DNA of 64,000 nucleotides, from assembly GCA_016742255.1 (NCBI GenBank), contig JACVCB010000019.1, positions 1-64,000 on the forward strand. Direction: 5' to 3'. Of the stretch, positions 43,968 through 52,692 are shown piece by piece. The position numbers were made by a program, and so were the translations under genes. Each line of letters begins with the position of its first letter. Within the stretch, counting starts at the first letter, position 1. The stretch comes from Leptospira sp. Its GTDB lineage: Bacteria > Spirochaetota > Leptospiria > Leptospirales > Leptospiraceae. The notes below the pieces were generated by a model, which saw only the letters and a program-made list of their open reading frames with translations, ran no database searches and was not told the origin of the DNA.

Positions 43968-44600
43968 TTACTTCTTAGCCGCTTTTTTAGCTGCTGGTTT
44001 GCCTTTTGCATCAGCTTCTGCTTTTTCAGCACGTTCTGCTGCTAGGATCGCTTTCGTTTTGTTACATGATGCAACAATCGGATCACCATTCACTAAGATT
44101 TCCCATGATTTTGGGTGTGGAAGTTCAGAAACTTTAATCATCATTCCCACATCAAGACCACTTACATCAACAGTGATTACGTCAGTAAGATCTTCTGGAG
44201 TAGACTTAACTTTGATTTCGTGAACTAAGTGTTCGAACTGACCACCAGCTTTTGATCCTTTTGCAACACCTGAAGTTTTGATCGCTACAGTTGTTTGGAT
44301 TTTTTTACCTGGAGTCACTTTGTAAAAGTCAATATGACGAATTTGTCCTGTATGAGGAAATCTTTGGATTTCTTTTACGAAAACTCTTTCCGATTTTCCG
44401 TCGAGTTCAAGGTCAATGAGAGTTGCCTTACGAATTCCGGAGTCGATAAGTCTTTGGATTTCTTTTTCGACAACACTTGCCGATTTTGCCTCACCGTTTC
44501 CGATGATGTTAGCCGGTACTAAACCTTCCACACGCATTCTTCTGGCAGGACCTTTTCCTGTTGAAGTTCTTGGTTGTGCTTTGATAGTGATTTTTTCCAT
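43968..44600 (-). CDS. rplY: 50S ribosomal protein L25/general stress protein Ctc
   Basis: The 210-residue protein binds 5S rRNA. It has the short L25 N-terminal domain (KITIKAQPRTSTGKGPARRMRVEGLVPANIIG, split here at TGKGP) and the longer CTC/TL5 C-terminal domain (VTPGKKIQTTVAIKTSG; DVITVDVSGLDVGMMIKVSELP). The C-terminus is a Lys/Ala-rich tail (AAKKAAKK). The order prs-rplY-pth is common in bacteria. A gap of 17 bases separates it from prs, and 19 bases from the Pth-like gene, so all are one unit. Confidence 0.94.
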   Translation of the reverse strand: MEKITIKAQPRTSTGKGPARRMRVEGLVPANIIGNGEAKSASVVEKEIQRLIDSGIRKATLIDLELDGKSERVFVKEIQRFPHTGQIRHIDFYKVTPGKKIQTTVAIKTSGVAKGSKAGGQFEHLVHEIKVKSTPEDLTDVITVDVSGLDVGMMIKVSELPHPKSWEILVNGDPIVASCNKTKAILAAERAEKAEADAKGKPAAKKAAKK

Positions 44601-44617
44601 GATTATGTTCCTTAAAG

Positions 44618-45559
44618 TTATGAAAACAGACTAGAGATTGATTCTTCGTTATGAATCCGCTCGATGGCTTTTGCAAAGAGTGGGGCGATAGAGAGCGTTT
44701 TCAAGTGATTTATTTTTTTGCTCTCGGGAATGGCGATGGAATTGGAGAGAACAATTTGTTTAAAATTGGCCTCATTGAGCTTTGATGGTGCTTCACCAGA
44801 CAATACTCCGTGGGATGCACAACACAAAACAGATTTTGCTCCATTTTCATAGAGTGCTATTGCCGCTTTGGCAATGGTTCCACCAGTATCAATCATGTCA
44901 TCGAGTAACAAACAGTTTTTGTCTTTGATGTCACCGATCACATGCATCACAACTGACTCGTTTGCTTTTGGTCTACGTTTGTCGATGATGGCAAGAGATC
45001 CGTTTACTTTTTTACCAAAATTACGAGCACGTTCTGCTCCACCTGAATCTGGTGATACAATCACAAGATCATCCATCTTTAGTGAGTTGATGTATTCTGC
45101 GAGTACTGGTGAAAAATACAAATGGTCGACAGGGATACGAAAGAATCCTTGGATTTGGTCCGCATGAAGGTCCATTGTGAGAACACGATCTGGTCCAACT
45201 GTTTCGATTAGATCAGCAACCATACGAGCAGAAATGGGAACCCGCGGTTCTACCTTTCTGTCTTGGCGTCCATAACCATAATACGGAATGACAGCAGTGA
45301 TACGACGAGCAGAAGCTCTTCTTGCTGCATCGATGATGAGTAAAAGTTCCATCAAACTGTCGTTTGCTGGATAACTGATGGATTGAACCACAAATACATC
45401 ACGGCCACGTACGTTTTCTTCGATTTTAACAGAACTTTCTCCGTCAGAAAATCGTTTCACCGAGATTTGACCATTTGGAATGCCTAAGTTTTTGCAGATT
45501 TCTTCTGCTAAAGGTCTATTTGCATTACCAGAAAATACTACGACTTCGCTAGGATTCAT
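44618..45559 (-). CDS. prs: Ribose-phosphate pyrophosphokinase
   Basis: The 313-residue enzyme makes PRPP from ribose 5-phosphate and ATP for nucleotide, histidine and tryptophan synthesis. It has the class I features: [24 protein letters not shown] (split at EENVR), [11 protein letters not shown], the PPi loop region [16 protein letters not shown], and the PRPP loop [16 protein letters not shown]. Length is normal. Its start ATG overlaps the stop of the GlmU-like gene (ATGA). The pairing of a uridylyltransferase gene with prs is also found in Gram-positive bacteria. Confidence 0.96.
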   Translation of the reverse strand: MNPSEVVVFSGNANRPLAEEICKNLGIPNGQISVKRFSDGESSVKIEENVRGRDVFVVQSISYPANDSLMELLLIIDAARRASARRITAVIPYYGYGRQDRKVEPRVPISARMVADLIETVGPDRVLTMDLHADQIQGFFRIPVDHLYFSPVLAEYINSLKMDDLVIVSPDSGGAERARNFGKKVNGSLAIIDKRRPKANESVVMHVIGDIKDKNCLLLDDMIDTGGTIAKAAIALYENGAKSVLCCASHGVLSGEAPSKLNEANFKQIVLSNSIAIPESKKINHLKTLSIAPLFAKAIERIHNEESISSLFS

Positions 45560-46317
45560 ACTCCAACCAACCCATTATCTATATATTGTTTCGCAAGTGC
45601 CAAATCATCTGGAGAATTGATTCCATGACTTTCTAAAGCATTGGTTAAAGTTTGTGCTCCAACCTTTTTCCCTTCGTTTCGGAAAATCTTAATCACATCA
45701 GTGAGGTAATATTCTTTTTGTGCATTATTGTTTCCAATTTGTTTGAGTGCTCCAAAAAGATCTTCAGTATTAAAACAATAAGTGCCGGTATTCACTTCGT
45801 TTACGGCTTTTTCTTCGGTACTGGCATCTTTTTCTTCTACAATGCGAAGTAAACTACCATCATCAGAAGAACGAATGATACGACCGTAACCAGTAGGGTT
45901 TTCCATTTTTGCAGAAAGAACTGTTGCCACATAACCATTTGTTTTATGGTGTTCAATGAGATTAGAAAATGAGGAAGCAGAAATCAGTGGTGCATCACCA
46001 CAAGCAACAATCGTATAACCAGTATATGGTGCTAATTGTTTCTCCGCAGAAATCACTGCATGTCCCGTTCCGAGCTGTTCTGTTTGTTCAGCAAACTCAA
46101 CACCTGGGAAAGATTTTGCAATGTCTGTGACAATGTCTTTGCGGTAACCGACAACCACAACCTTTCGGTTGATGCCGGCGGATTCGATATTACGAAGAAC
46201 GTGGAGTAAAAGTGGAGATTCGTTCAGTACAACCGCAACCTTGGGAAGCTCACTCTTCATTCGAGTTCCTTTCCCCGCCGCCAAAATAACAGCAGTTACA
46301 GTATTATGTAGGTTCAT
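45556..46317 (-). CDS. GlmU-type UDP-GlcNAc pyrophosphorylase domain protein without acetyltransferase half
   Basis: The 253-residue protein matches the N-terminal uridylyltransferase half of GlmU. It has [43 protein letters not shown], and [11 protein letters not shown]; each is a conserved motif. The left-handed beta-helix acetyltransferase half of normal GlmU (about 200 more residues) is absent; the frame stops after a short helix. It should make a UDP-sugar from a sugar 1-phosphate, probably UDP-GlcNAc. If the cell makes UDP-GlcNAc in the standard way, an acetyltransferase must be encoded elsewhere. Located 27 bases after tRNA-Gln and overlapping prs. Confidence 0.85.
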   Translation of the reverse strand: MNLHNTVTAVILAAGKGTRMKSELPKVAVVLNESPLLLHVLRNIESAGINRKVVVVGYRKDIVTDIAKSFPGVEFAEQTEQLGTGHAVISAEKQLAPYTGYTIVACGDAPLISASSFSNLIEHHKTNGYVATVLSAKMENPTGYGRIIRSSDDGSLLRIVEEKDASTEEKAVNEVNTGTYCFNTEDLFGALKQIGNNNAQKEYYLTDVIKIFRNEGKKVGAQTLTNALESHGINSPDDLALAKQYIDNGLVGV

Positions 46318-46344
46318 CGTTCGTTCTATCGGATCTTTTAAAAC

Positions 46345-46420
46345 TGGCTGGCCTGCTAGGATTCGAACCTAGGGAATGGCGATACCAAAAACCGCTGCCT
46401 TACCGCTTGGCTACAGGCCA
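46345..46420 (-). tRNA. tRNA-Gln (anticodon TTG), CCA encoded
   Basis: On the minus strand a 76-base cloverleaf reads from TGGCCTG (acceptor 5' strand) through the D-arm AGCCAAGCGGTAAGGC. The anticodon stem GCGGT/ATCGC holds the loop TTTTGGT, so the anticodon is TTG and the amino acid is glutamine. The T-arm has GGTTCGAATCC. The 3' strand CAGGCCA pairs perfectly with the 5' end and is followed by discriminator G and an encoded CCA. It starts 4 bases after the ispE stop codon and ends 27 bases before the GlmU-like gene, so it is probably processed from the operon transcript. Confidence 0.95.
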
Positions 46421-46424
46421 GTTT

Positions 46425-47336
46425 CTAAAAAGAGAACGTTCGAAATTCCATTTCGGGGAATCGATTGGAAACATTGGGAAGGGCCTCGTTTCGTTTCCCT
46501 TCTGCCTTGTAAATGCCGTATAGACAAGAACCAGAACCTGAAAGAGAAGCAAAATCTGCTCCCGACTCAAAGAACCCTAATTTCAATTCCTTTAGTAAGG
46601 GTTGGGTCTGGAAAGCGATTTTTTCAAACTCGTTCTCTAGCCTGTTTTGCAGGTAAGCCCAATCCCCGACGTGAAGACTTCGAATTAAATCCTCTGCCAG
46701 AGATTTCCATACTTCGGAACCATAGGGTTTTTGTAAACTTTTTTGAAGGCCTGCGTACATAGAACCTGTAGATAATCCAAAAGGAGGGATGGCCAAAATG
46801 CCATAACCCTTGGCAACTGAGATTGGTTCCAAGACCTCTCCGATCCCACTCACAAAACAAGGAGAACTTTGGAGGAAAAAAGGCACATCGGCCCCAATGG
46901 ATTTGGCAAAACCGATCTGTTCCTCCGGGTTTAAATTTGTAAAAGGGAAAAGTTCGCGCAAAAAGACACCTGCGTTGCTACTCCCACCACCAATTCCCCC
47001 CTCCGGAGGCAGAAATTTTTCTAAGTAGATGGTGATTTGGACAGGTGTTTTGAAATGGGGTTTTAGTTTTGCAAAGGATTTGGTCAGGATATTCCGTGAA
47101 AGGTCTCCTCGTTCTGAAACGGCTTCAAACAAGGCATGCCGGTAACCTTGTAAATGGTTCACGGAATGGAATTCAAATGTAGATTCATCCCCTTTTGGTA
47201 CGGATTGGATCAGGATTTCCATAGGATCACCCAAGTCAATCGGCACAAAGACACTTCGGATTTCGTGTAGTCCATCTTCCCTTTTGTAAGGAATCACCAA
47301 ACCAATGTTAATTTTTGCATGGGTGGTGGTTAACAA
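46425..47336 (-). CDS. ispE: 4-diphosphocytidyl-2-C-methyl-D-erythritol kinase
   Basis: The 303-residue GHMP kinase phosphorylates CDP-methylerythritol in the non-mevalonate isoprenoid pathway. It has the substrate motif [22 protein letters not shown] near the start (broken here at IPYK), the ATP-binding [15 protein letters not shown], and a C-terminal [12 protein letters not shown]. These are the three GHMP motifs. The start is TTG at 47336, supported by AGAGG upstream on the minus strand. It follows the WYL regulator gene by 10 bases and ends 4 bases before tRNA-Gln. Confidence 0.93.
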   Translation of the reverse strand: MLTTTHAKINIGLVIPYKREDGLHEIRSVFVPIDLGDPMEILIQSVPKGDESTFEFHSVNHLQGYRHALFEAVSERGDLSRNILTKSFAKLKPHFKTPVQITIYLEKFLPPEGGIGGGSSNAGVFLRELFPFTNLNPEEQIGFAKSIGADVPFFLQSSPCFVSGIGEVLEPISVAKGYGILAIPPFGLSTGSMYAGLQKSLQKPYGSEVWKSLAEDLIRSLHVGDWAYLQNRLENEFEKIAFQTQPLLKELKLGFFESGADFASLSGSGSCLYGIYKAEGKRNEALPNVSNRFPEMEFRTFSF

Positions 47337-47346
47337 AAGATAACCT

Positions 47347-48303
47347 CTATTGTGAGACGGACTCGTTTTGTTTCGAAAGGGAAATGGATTGTAAATGGAG
47401 TTTGATGGAGTCTTGGATTTCTTTTGGTTCCGCGACTAAAACGGATGGTCCATACCCAAGGATGGTTTGGATGAGCCAATTTTCATCTCGCATCGGAGTT
47501 TGGAACTGTCGATACATTGTGTTTCCAATTTGTTTTGTCTTCCCTGTTTCTTTTAAAGGGAGTTTGAGACCTAAGTGGTAGGAAGCTGAGTCTGTCACCC
47601 ATAGAGTTACATTTGTTTCGGAACTTGTTTCATTTTGGAACTTTTGTTGGAAACCTACTAAAAACTCACCAGCAGTTTCTGGTATTTTAGGAAATTCTAA
47701 ATCGGTAAGAGTTACATCTAAAATATAATCCAATCGGAAGGAACGAAATCCTTCCTTTTTTAAATCATACGCGAGTAAGTAAGATTCATTTTCTTCCAGT
47801 AATAACCATGGAGCAAGAGTTCTAGTTTCTTTTTCTTTGGTGTTGCGTTTCCAATAAACAATTGTTAGAGTTTTTTGGGAACGAATGGCATCTTGGATGG
47901 TCTCTTTTGTTTTTTGATGAGGTGACCATTCTCCCGATGGCAAAACAGAATCTATTTTTTGTAAGATGGATTGTTTGGTTGAGGGATTTTTTTGTCCTGT
48001 ATCAGAAACAAGTAACGAGCGAAGGTTTGCCCATTCTTTAGGGGAAAGGGGAAGGGCAGAATCAACTGCAATGGGGAGTCTGATTTTTACCTTATCCCCA
48101 TCAAAGTCTAAATCCACAGCATCTGTTGGCGAATAAGGATACATCTCAATCATATACAACTCTCCCAAATCTTTTTTGAGAGAGGATATGGATTTGTGTC
48201 CTGTCACTCCTTGGATTTCTTCTAATGACAATCCTTCTGGGTGTGAAGCCAGAAGGCGGATTAGATTTAATTTAGAAGCGGCCCGAGCTGTTGAAGGGTT
48301 CAT
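47347..48303 (-). CDS. WYL-domain transcriptional regulator
   Basis: The 318-residue protein has an N-terminal helix-turn-helix (about 8-50, [22 protein letters not shown]) and a central WYL domain with [21 protein letters not shown], and [24 protein letters not shown], split here at KKEGF. The C-terminal WCX-like part includes [18 protein letters not shown]. Family members sense nucleic acid or nucleotide ligands and control stress or defence genes. No target is evident here. It starts one base from the stop of the acyltransferase gene, in the same orientation, so it is co-transcribed with metabolic genes. Confidence 0.85.
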   Translation of the reverse strand: MNPSTARAASKLNLIRLLASHPEGLSLEEIQGVTGHKSISSLKKDLGELYMIEMYPYSPTDAVDLDFDGDKVKIRLPIAVDSALPLSPKEWANLRSLLVSDTGQKNPSTKQSILQKIDSVLPSGEWSPHQKTKETIQDAIRSQKTLTIVYWKRNTKEKETRTLAPWLLLEENESYLLAYDLKKEGFRSFRLDYILDVTLTDLEFPKIPETAGEFLVGFQQKFQNETSSETNVTLWVTDSASYHLGLKLPLKETGKTKQIGNTMYRQFQTPMRDENWLIQTILGYGPSVLVAEPKEIQDSIKLHLQSISLSKQNESVSQ

Positions 48304-49475
48304 TAAACTTCGAGAATCACCTTTAGTTCTTTTGCGTTAGAAGCACATAAAGATTGTTTTTCGATGTTTTTTGCTTTGAGGTGTCCACCAGTAAGTCTTT
48401 GGCTCACAACACTTGGTCCGAAGTCAATAATGGTAGTAATCGCACTGTCGTTAAAAATAGGAGCGATCGCCAAATCCCAGTAAAGTGGTTCAATGAGTAC
48501 CATTTTGAAAAGGATGTCACGAAGGTTTCCATCTTTTTGTAAGTTGTGACCATCATAGATGCTGTAAACAGGAACCTTTAAATCAGCACCAGTGTATGGG
48601 AATGGAACCACAGAAGCATCTTCTGCATTGAACTTATCAAGTGAAGATTCCATAAATGGGCAGTGGAAAGGCGCAGTAGTTTTTAAGTAGACAAACTTAA
48701 ATTTCTTTTCGTCCATTTCTGCTTTCCATTGTTTACGGAAGGCGAGAAGAGAAGATGGAAGTGCAGAAAGGATCATGGAGTCAGGAGTGTTGTAAAGAGA
48801 GATAAACACTGTGTCTTGTCCTTTGAGTCCAAGAGATTCGTTTGTTTTTTTCACTCGGTCTTCGAGTTCGTCTTTTGTGTAACCAATCACCGCGACCATT
48901 GGTGCTGGGTTTTTGTCACCGTTTGCCTCGTTTTCTTTGACGATGTCTTCGGAAACTTGGAAGTTAGGATATACTTTTTGTCCATTGAATCCAAGATAAA
49001 AAACAAATTTTAAGAAGTCAGAGTAAGCTTTTAAGAAATCTGCACCTTCTTTTCCAAGACCGATGAGTGCAGAAGCAATCACACCTTGGCTATGACCACT
49101 CGCTGCACCCGTTGCTTTCATGAGGTCTGCTGTAGGGTAACCACGTTTGGAAACCAAAACATAGTTTGCAATTTGGGTCATAAAAATCCCAGGAACAGAA
49201 ATAGGTGCACGAGCCAAATAATCTTCGTTTGGTGCTCCATCTGGATTTTCAATCCAAGACTTAAAATCAAGTCCTTCGTTTAAGAGAGGGTTTTTTCCAT
49301 CTCGAGCCGCAATTTCACCAAGAGTTTTGAAACTAGTTTCGAAAAATTCTTTTAATTCTGGTTCTGCATACAATTTTACGAGTTCTTTGAGGTAAGGGGA
49401 ACCCTGTCCTCCGAATTGAAGGAAAAATTTTTGCGAATTTTGGAGGGTACCGGTAAGGAGTTTTGCCGAAGTCAT
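48303..49475 (-). CDS. Stand-alone acyltransferase resembling the fungal FAS starter AT domain
   Basis: The 390-residue protein has the FabD/AT fold with the serine elbow GHSQGVIAS and the catalytic histidine region TTAPFHCPFMESS. It is longer than FabD, and many segments match the N-terminal acetyltransferase domain of fungal FAS beta: FLQFGGQGSPYLKELVKLY, WIENPDGAPNEDYLARAPIS, QIANYVLVSKRGY and ATGAASGHSQG. It probably moves an acetyl or malonyl group from CoA to ACP. The frame is open up to 49565, but ATG 49475, with AGGA upstream, begins the domain. It ends overlapping the WYL gene by one base. Confidence 0.85.
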   Translation of the reverse strand: MTSAKLLTGTLQNSQKFFLQFGGQGSPYLKELVKLYAEPELKEFFETSFKTLGEIAARDGKNPLLNEGLDFKSWIENPDGAPNEDYLARAPISVPGIFMTQIANYVLVSKRGYPTADLMKATGAASGHSQGVIASALIGLGKEGADFLKAYSDFLKFVFYLGFNGQKVYPNFQVSEDIVKENEANGDKNPAPMVAVIGYTKDELEDRVKKTNESLGLKGQDTVFISLYNTPDSMILSALPSSLLAFRKQWKAEMDEKKFKFVYLKTTAPFHCPFMESSLDKFNAEDASVVPFPYTGADLKVPVYSIYDGHNLQKDGNLRDILFKMVLIEPLYWDLAIAPIFNDSAITTIIDFGPSVVSQRLTGGHLKAKNIEKQSLCASNAKELKVILEV

Positions 49476-49593
49476 TGGATCTTCCTGAGAAATGATTTTT
49501 CTGTTACCGTACAGAGAGGACTTCTCAGAACAAGGAGAAAATTCCTGGAAGGACTGGTTGTACACCCCCAGGATATGGATATGAGAATTCGAT

Positions 49594-49737
49594 TTAGGCG
49601 GCTTTGCTTTGTTCTAAATTGGATTTGATACGTTCGTGGTCGAGGGCAAGGAGGACCGTATTTTCAAAATAGGTAGCAAAATCAATTCTCCCAGAAGCAT
49701 AATCTTCATGGAGAAGGGCTAAGAGAAGGTAGAACAT
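49594..49737 (-). CDS. Small ORF of 47 residues with a strong ribosome site
   Basis: On the minus strand, ATG at 49737 opens a 47-codon frame reading MFYLLLALLHEDYAS, GRIDFATYFENTVLLALDH and ERIKSNLEQSKAA, ending TAA. A full AGGAGG ribosome site precedes the ATG at 4 bases. The N-terminal residues are mildly hydrophobic, and the rest looks like an amphipathic helix with an acidic-basic pattern. It lies 118 bases upstream of the acyltransferase gene in the same direction and fills most of the 372-base gap before the symporter gene. No family known to me. Could be translated on its own or as a leader. Confidence 0.55.
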   Translation of the reverse strand: MFYLLLALLHEDYASGRIDFATYFENTVLLALDHERIKSNLEQSKAA

Positions 49738-49847
49738 AGATCCTCCTGGTTGTTCCGAATCTATCAATGTGACATAATTCGAAAAGTCTTTTTCAAAGAA
49801 AGTGTTACTAGGTTTGTCGGCGACTTTGGAAAATTTTTAAGGAAAAT

Positions 49848-51509
49848 ATGGGAGGAAGGCACCAGTTTGGGATTTCCACTTTACAAAGTCTTTTTCTCGG
49901 ATTCCCTTTCAAACCTATGTTTGTTGCCTTAAAGCCCATTGATTACGCGATTATCCTTGTATTTGTAGGTTTTATGGTGGTGATTGGGATGCTTTTGAAA
50001 CGATCCATGAACCATTCTACGGATTTTTTACTGGCTGGGCGGAAAATCCCCAGTTGGATCACTGGGATTGCCTTCATTTCGGCTAATATTTCCGCCTTAG
50101 AATTGTTAGGAATGAGTGCGAGTGGGGCAGAATACGGGTTTTTGACCTTTCATTTTTATTACCTCGGGGCCATTCCAGGGATGATCTTTCTTGGGATCTT
50201 TATGATGCCGTTTTATTATTCGACAAAGATACGAAGTGTTCCCGAATACTTACGTTACCGTTTTAACAGACCTGCCCATCTCGTAAATTCACTCATCACT
50301 TTGTTATCACTTGCGTTAGGTTCTGGAATTTACCTCTATTCCTTATCCCTAGTGTTCGAAACTTTATTTGGTTGGAACCCGCACTTATCCATTTTATTTA
50401 GTGCCCTCATTGTTCTCATTTATACTTACTTCGGAGGACTTAGTTCATCCATTTATACAGAAGTGATGCAGTTTTTTCTTACTGTGCTCGGGCTCTTTCC
50501 ATTGGTCATTGTCGGTTTAACAAGGTTAGGTGGTTGGGATGGACTCATGCAAAAAATACCAGAGTCTCACAAACATATGTGGGTAGGATTACCTGGTGGA
50601 CAAAATGAACTTGGTTGGGATGTTCTTAGTGTCACAGTGGGACTTGGATTTGTTTTGTCTTTTTCCTATTGGACTTGTGGGTTTGCAGAGGTGCAAAGGG
50701 CTATGGCTGCCAAAGATTACAGAGCCGCAAGAAGAACACCACTCATCGGTGCGATGTTTAAATTGTTTTTACCATTTCTCACTGTCATTCCAGGTCTTAT
50801 TGCCCTTGCTGAATATTCCTCAGAAATGAATGGAGAGTACAATAAAAGTTTTCTGATTTTATTAAAGAACTTTTATCCATCAGGAATGTTAGGACTTGGC
50901 ACAACGGCACTACTCGCTGCCTTTATGGCGGGGATGTCTAGTTCTGTCACAGCAATGAATACAATTTTTACCTACGATATTTACCAAACCTATATCAACA
51001 AAGGCGAAGATGACAAAACCTATTTAAAAATAGGAAAACAAAGTACGATGGTTGCTGTCGTGTTTGCCATATTTACTTCTTACATTGCGATGCAATTTGA
51101 AAACATCATGAATTACATCCAATTACTCTTTTCGTTTTTTAATGCACCACTGATCTCGATTTTTTTACTGGGGATGTTTTGGAAAAAAGCATCTAAGTGG
51201 AGTGCCTTTTATGGAATGTTAGTGGGTACGGCAAGTGGGCTTTTGCATTACTTTTTGTATGTTAACAAAATTTTATATTACAAATCGGATATGGTATCTA
51301 ATTTTTATGGTGCTATTTATTCGGGAGTGTTTTGTTTTCTAGTGATGGTTGTTGTCAGTTTCATCGAAAATGAGGATCCAAATAGAGACTTACATGGGTT
51401 AGTATATGCAAACAGAGACAAAACCAATGCCTTCTGGGACCCACGGATTTTAGCTTGGGGTGTGATCTTACTTGTCCTACTTGCTGGGTTTAATGTCGTT
51501 TTTGCATAA
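49848..51509 (+). CDS. Sodium:solute symporter family (SSS) protein
   Basis: The 553-residue protein has about 13 helices and the SSS fold: DYAIILVFVGFMVVIGMLLKRS near the start (broken at VVIG), STDFLLAGRKIPSWITGIAFISANIS, and the family motif GFAEVQRAMAAKDYRAARRTPL. The position of the motif suggests the sugar/anion transporter branch; the substrate is unknown. The ATG at 49848 has AAGGA upstream and is kept; an alternative ATG at 49917 would remove 23 residues and start just before the first helix. It is divergent from the small ORF and acyltransferase unit. Confidence 0.88.
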   Translation: MGGRHQFGISTLQSLFLGFPFKPMFVALKPIDYAIILVFVGFMVVIGMLLKRSMNHSTDFLLAGRKIPSWITGIAFISANISALELLGMSASGAEYGFLTFHFYYLGAIPGMIFLGIFMMPFYYSTKIRSVPEYLRYRFNRPAHLVNSLITLLSLALGSGIYLYSLSLVFETLFGWNPHLSILFSALIVLIYTYFGGLSSSIYTEVMQFFLTVLGLFPLVIVGLTRLGGWDGLMQKIPESHKHMWVGLPGGQNELGWDVLSVTVGLGFVLSFSYWTCGFAEVQRAMAAKDYRAARRTPLIGAMFKLFLPFLTVIPGLIALAEYSSEMNGEYNKSFLILLKNFYPSGMLGLGTTALLAAFMAGMSSSVTAMNTIFTYDIYQTYINKGEDDKTYLKIGKQSTMVAVVFAIFTSYIAMQFENIMNYIQLLFSFFNAPLISIFLLGMFWKKASKWSAFYGMLVGTASGLLHYFLYVNKILYYKSDMVSNFYGAIYSGVFCFLVMVVVSFIENEDPNRDLHGLVYANRDKTNAFWDPRILAWGVILLVLLAGFNVVFA

Positions 51510-51562
51510 AGATTTATACATCCGTAATAAAATAGTAATTGAATACGAGTATTCTGAATCCT

Positions 51563-51901
51563 ATGTTTGTTGCAGTATACACCAAGACTATGAAACCAAA
51601 TCATTATACCGAAATACCCTCAACTTTTGAAGTTCAATTGGAATCATTAAAGGATTACGATTCGAAAAAACATATCAGTGCCCGGGGAATCAAATTTTTC
51701 CATCCTTATGACATTGAAGTGCCTTCGATTTTAAAAATATCTTTAAAAATGATTTCGATGACAGGTTCAATCGACTTTCTTGTGAAAACCTTAAAGTCAG
51801 AGAAAGTGGATCAGGAAGACTTATACGAAATCCATTGTAATTTTTATGACACAAATGCTGAAAAAGAAGACGAAGTGTTGGAGTTTATCAGGAGTTTCTA
51901 A
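51563..51901 (+). CDS. Hypothetical protein, possibly PilZ-like
   Basis: The protein of about 112 residues has no certain family. The pattern ISARGIKFFHPYDIEVPSILKISLKM recalls the beta-barrel of PilZ domains, and YEIHCNFYDTNAEKEDEVLEFIRSF would be its last strand and helix. However the c-di-GMP-binding RxxxR motif is not seen, so ligand binding is doubtful. The start is unclear among TTG 51539, ATG 51563 and ATG 51590; none has a good ribosome site. It follows the symporter gene by about 50 bases and converges with the M23 lipoprotein gene. Confidence 0.5.
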   Translation: MFVAVYTKTMKPNHYTEIPSTFEVQLESLKDYDSKKHISARGIKFFHPYDIEVPSILKISLKMISMTGSIDFLVKTLKSEKVDQEDLYEIHCNFYDTNAEKEDEVLEFIRSF

Positions 51902-51906
51902 TTCCT

Positions 51907-52692
51907 TCAAAGGGTTCCGTTTTTTTCTCCCATCCATTGGAAGGTCTCTTCACTAAATGACTTTTCTTTGGGACCGTATTGCATCAGCCACCGCGTTGGT
52001 GGTAAAAATCCGTCCGTATTCAGGCCATAACCCCCACCTAACGGGGCACCAATTTTAGATCGTAACTCAAAGTGGAGGTGGGCGGGATAACTTCCTCCCG
52101 CATCACCAATGGTTCCAATCCATTCCGTTTTTTTCACAAATTGGCCTGGTTCTACATCGATTGTGTGGAGATGAGCATATACTGTTTCTAAATAATAGAA
52201 TTTTCCATTTGGCAAGTTCTGCTGGTGGACAATCCGAATCACCTTTCCCCAACCACCACCATAATCAGCAATTTCGGAAACGACTCCATTACCAAAGGCA
52301 TAAACCGGGGCTGCATAATCAGAGTCACCACCAGTGAGTGCATTCCAATCTTCACCTAGGTGTTTTCTCCCACCAAATTTTGCATTTTCAGCACCAAACT
52401 TTTGCGCTAGGTAATACCCATCTGCATACTTTCCCCCGACAGGGAATTCAAAATCAATTGCATGGAATGTTGGATACCGTTTGAGGATGGGGAAGGGGTC
52501 AGTGGTTCGCACTTCCCCGGATGCTTCCATCCAACCAAAAAGTGGATTTCCTTGGTAGGAATACCCTTTGGAGGCACAACCTGTTCCTAGGATGAGAAGT
52601 GTTAGGAAACAGATTGTGTTTTTGTACGAACGTGACAAATGGATTGTTTTACTTGGATACCAACTGTTTTTGTTTGCGAGAAGAAAGAACAT
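51907..52692 (-). CDS. M23-family peptidase-like lipoprotein
   Basis: The 261-residue protein has an extended N-terminus, then a signal segment ending LILGTGC (a likely lipidated cysteine). An M23-type domain covers about 75-225, with RKHLGEDWNA (HxxxD-like) and PAHLHFELRS (HxH). The intact ligands suggest a zinc peptidase acting on peptidoglycan, although leptospiral M23 lipoproteins have not been shown to be active as far as I know. The ATG at 52692, with GAAGAG upstream, is chosen over a longer frame to 52719. It overlaps the 3' end of the flavin monooxygenase gene by 44 bases. Confidence 0.82.
   Translation of the reverse strand: MFFLLANKNSWYPSKTIHLSRSYKNTICFLTLLILGTGCASKGYSYQGNPLFGWMEASGEVRTTDPFPILKRYPTFHAIDFEFPVGGKYADGYYLAQKFGAENAKFGGRKHLGEDWNALTGGDSDYAAPVYAFGNGVVSEIADYGGGWGKVIRIVHQQNLPNGKFYYLETVYAHLHTIDVEPGQFVKKTEWIGTIGDAGGSYPAHLHFELRSKIGAPLGGGYGLNTDGFLPPTRWLMQYGPKEKSFSEETFQWMGEKNGTL

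Noticed and set aside
44362..44470. Repeated 16-base TCTTTGGATTTCTTTT stretch inside rplY
   Set aside because: Both copies encode a KEIQR helix segment of L25; a short chance or domain-level similarity, not a repeat element.
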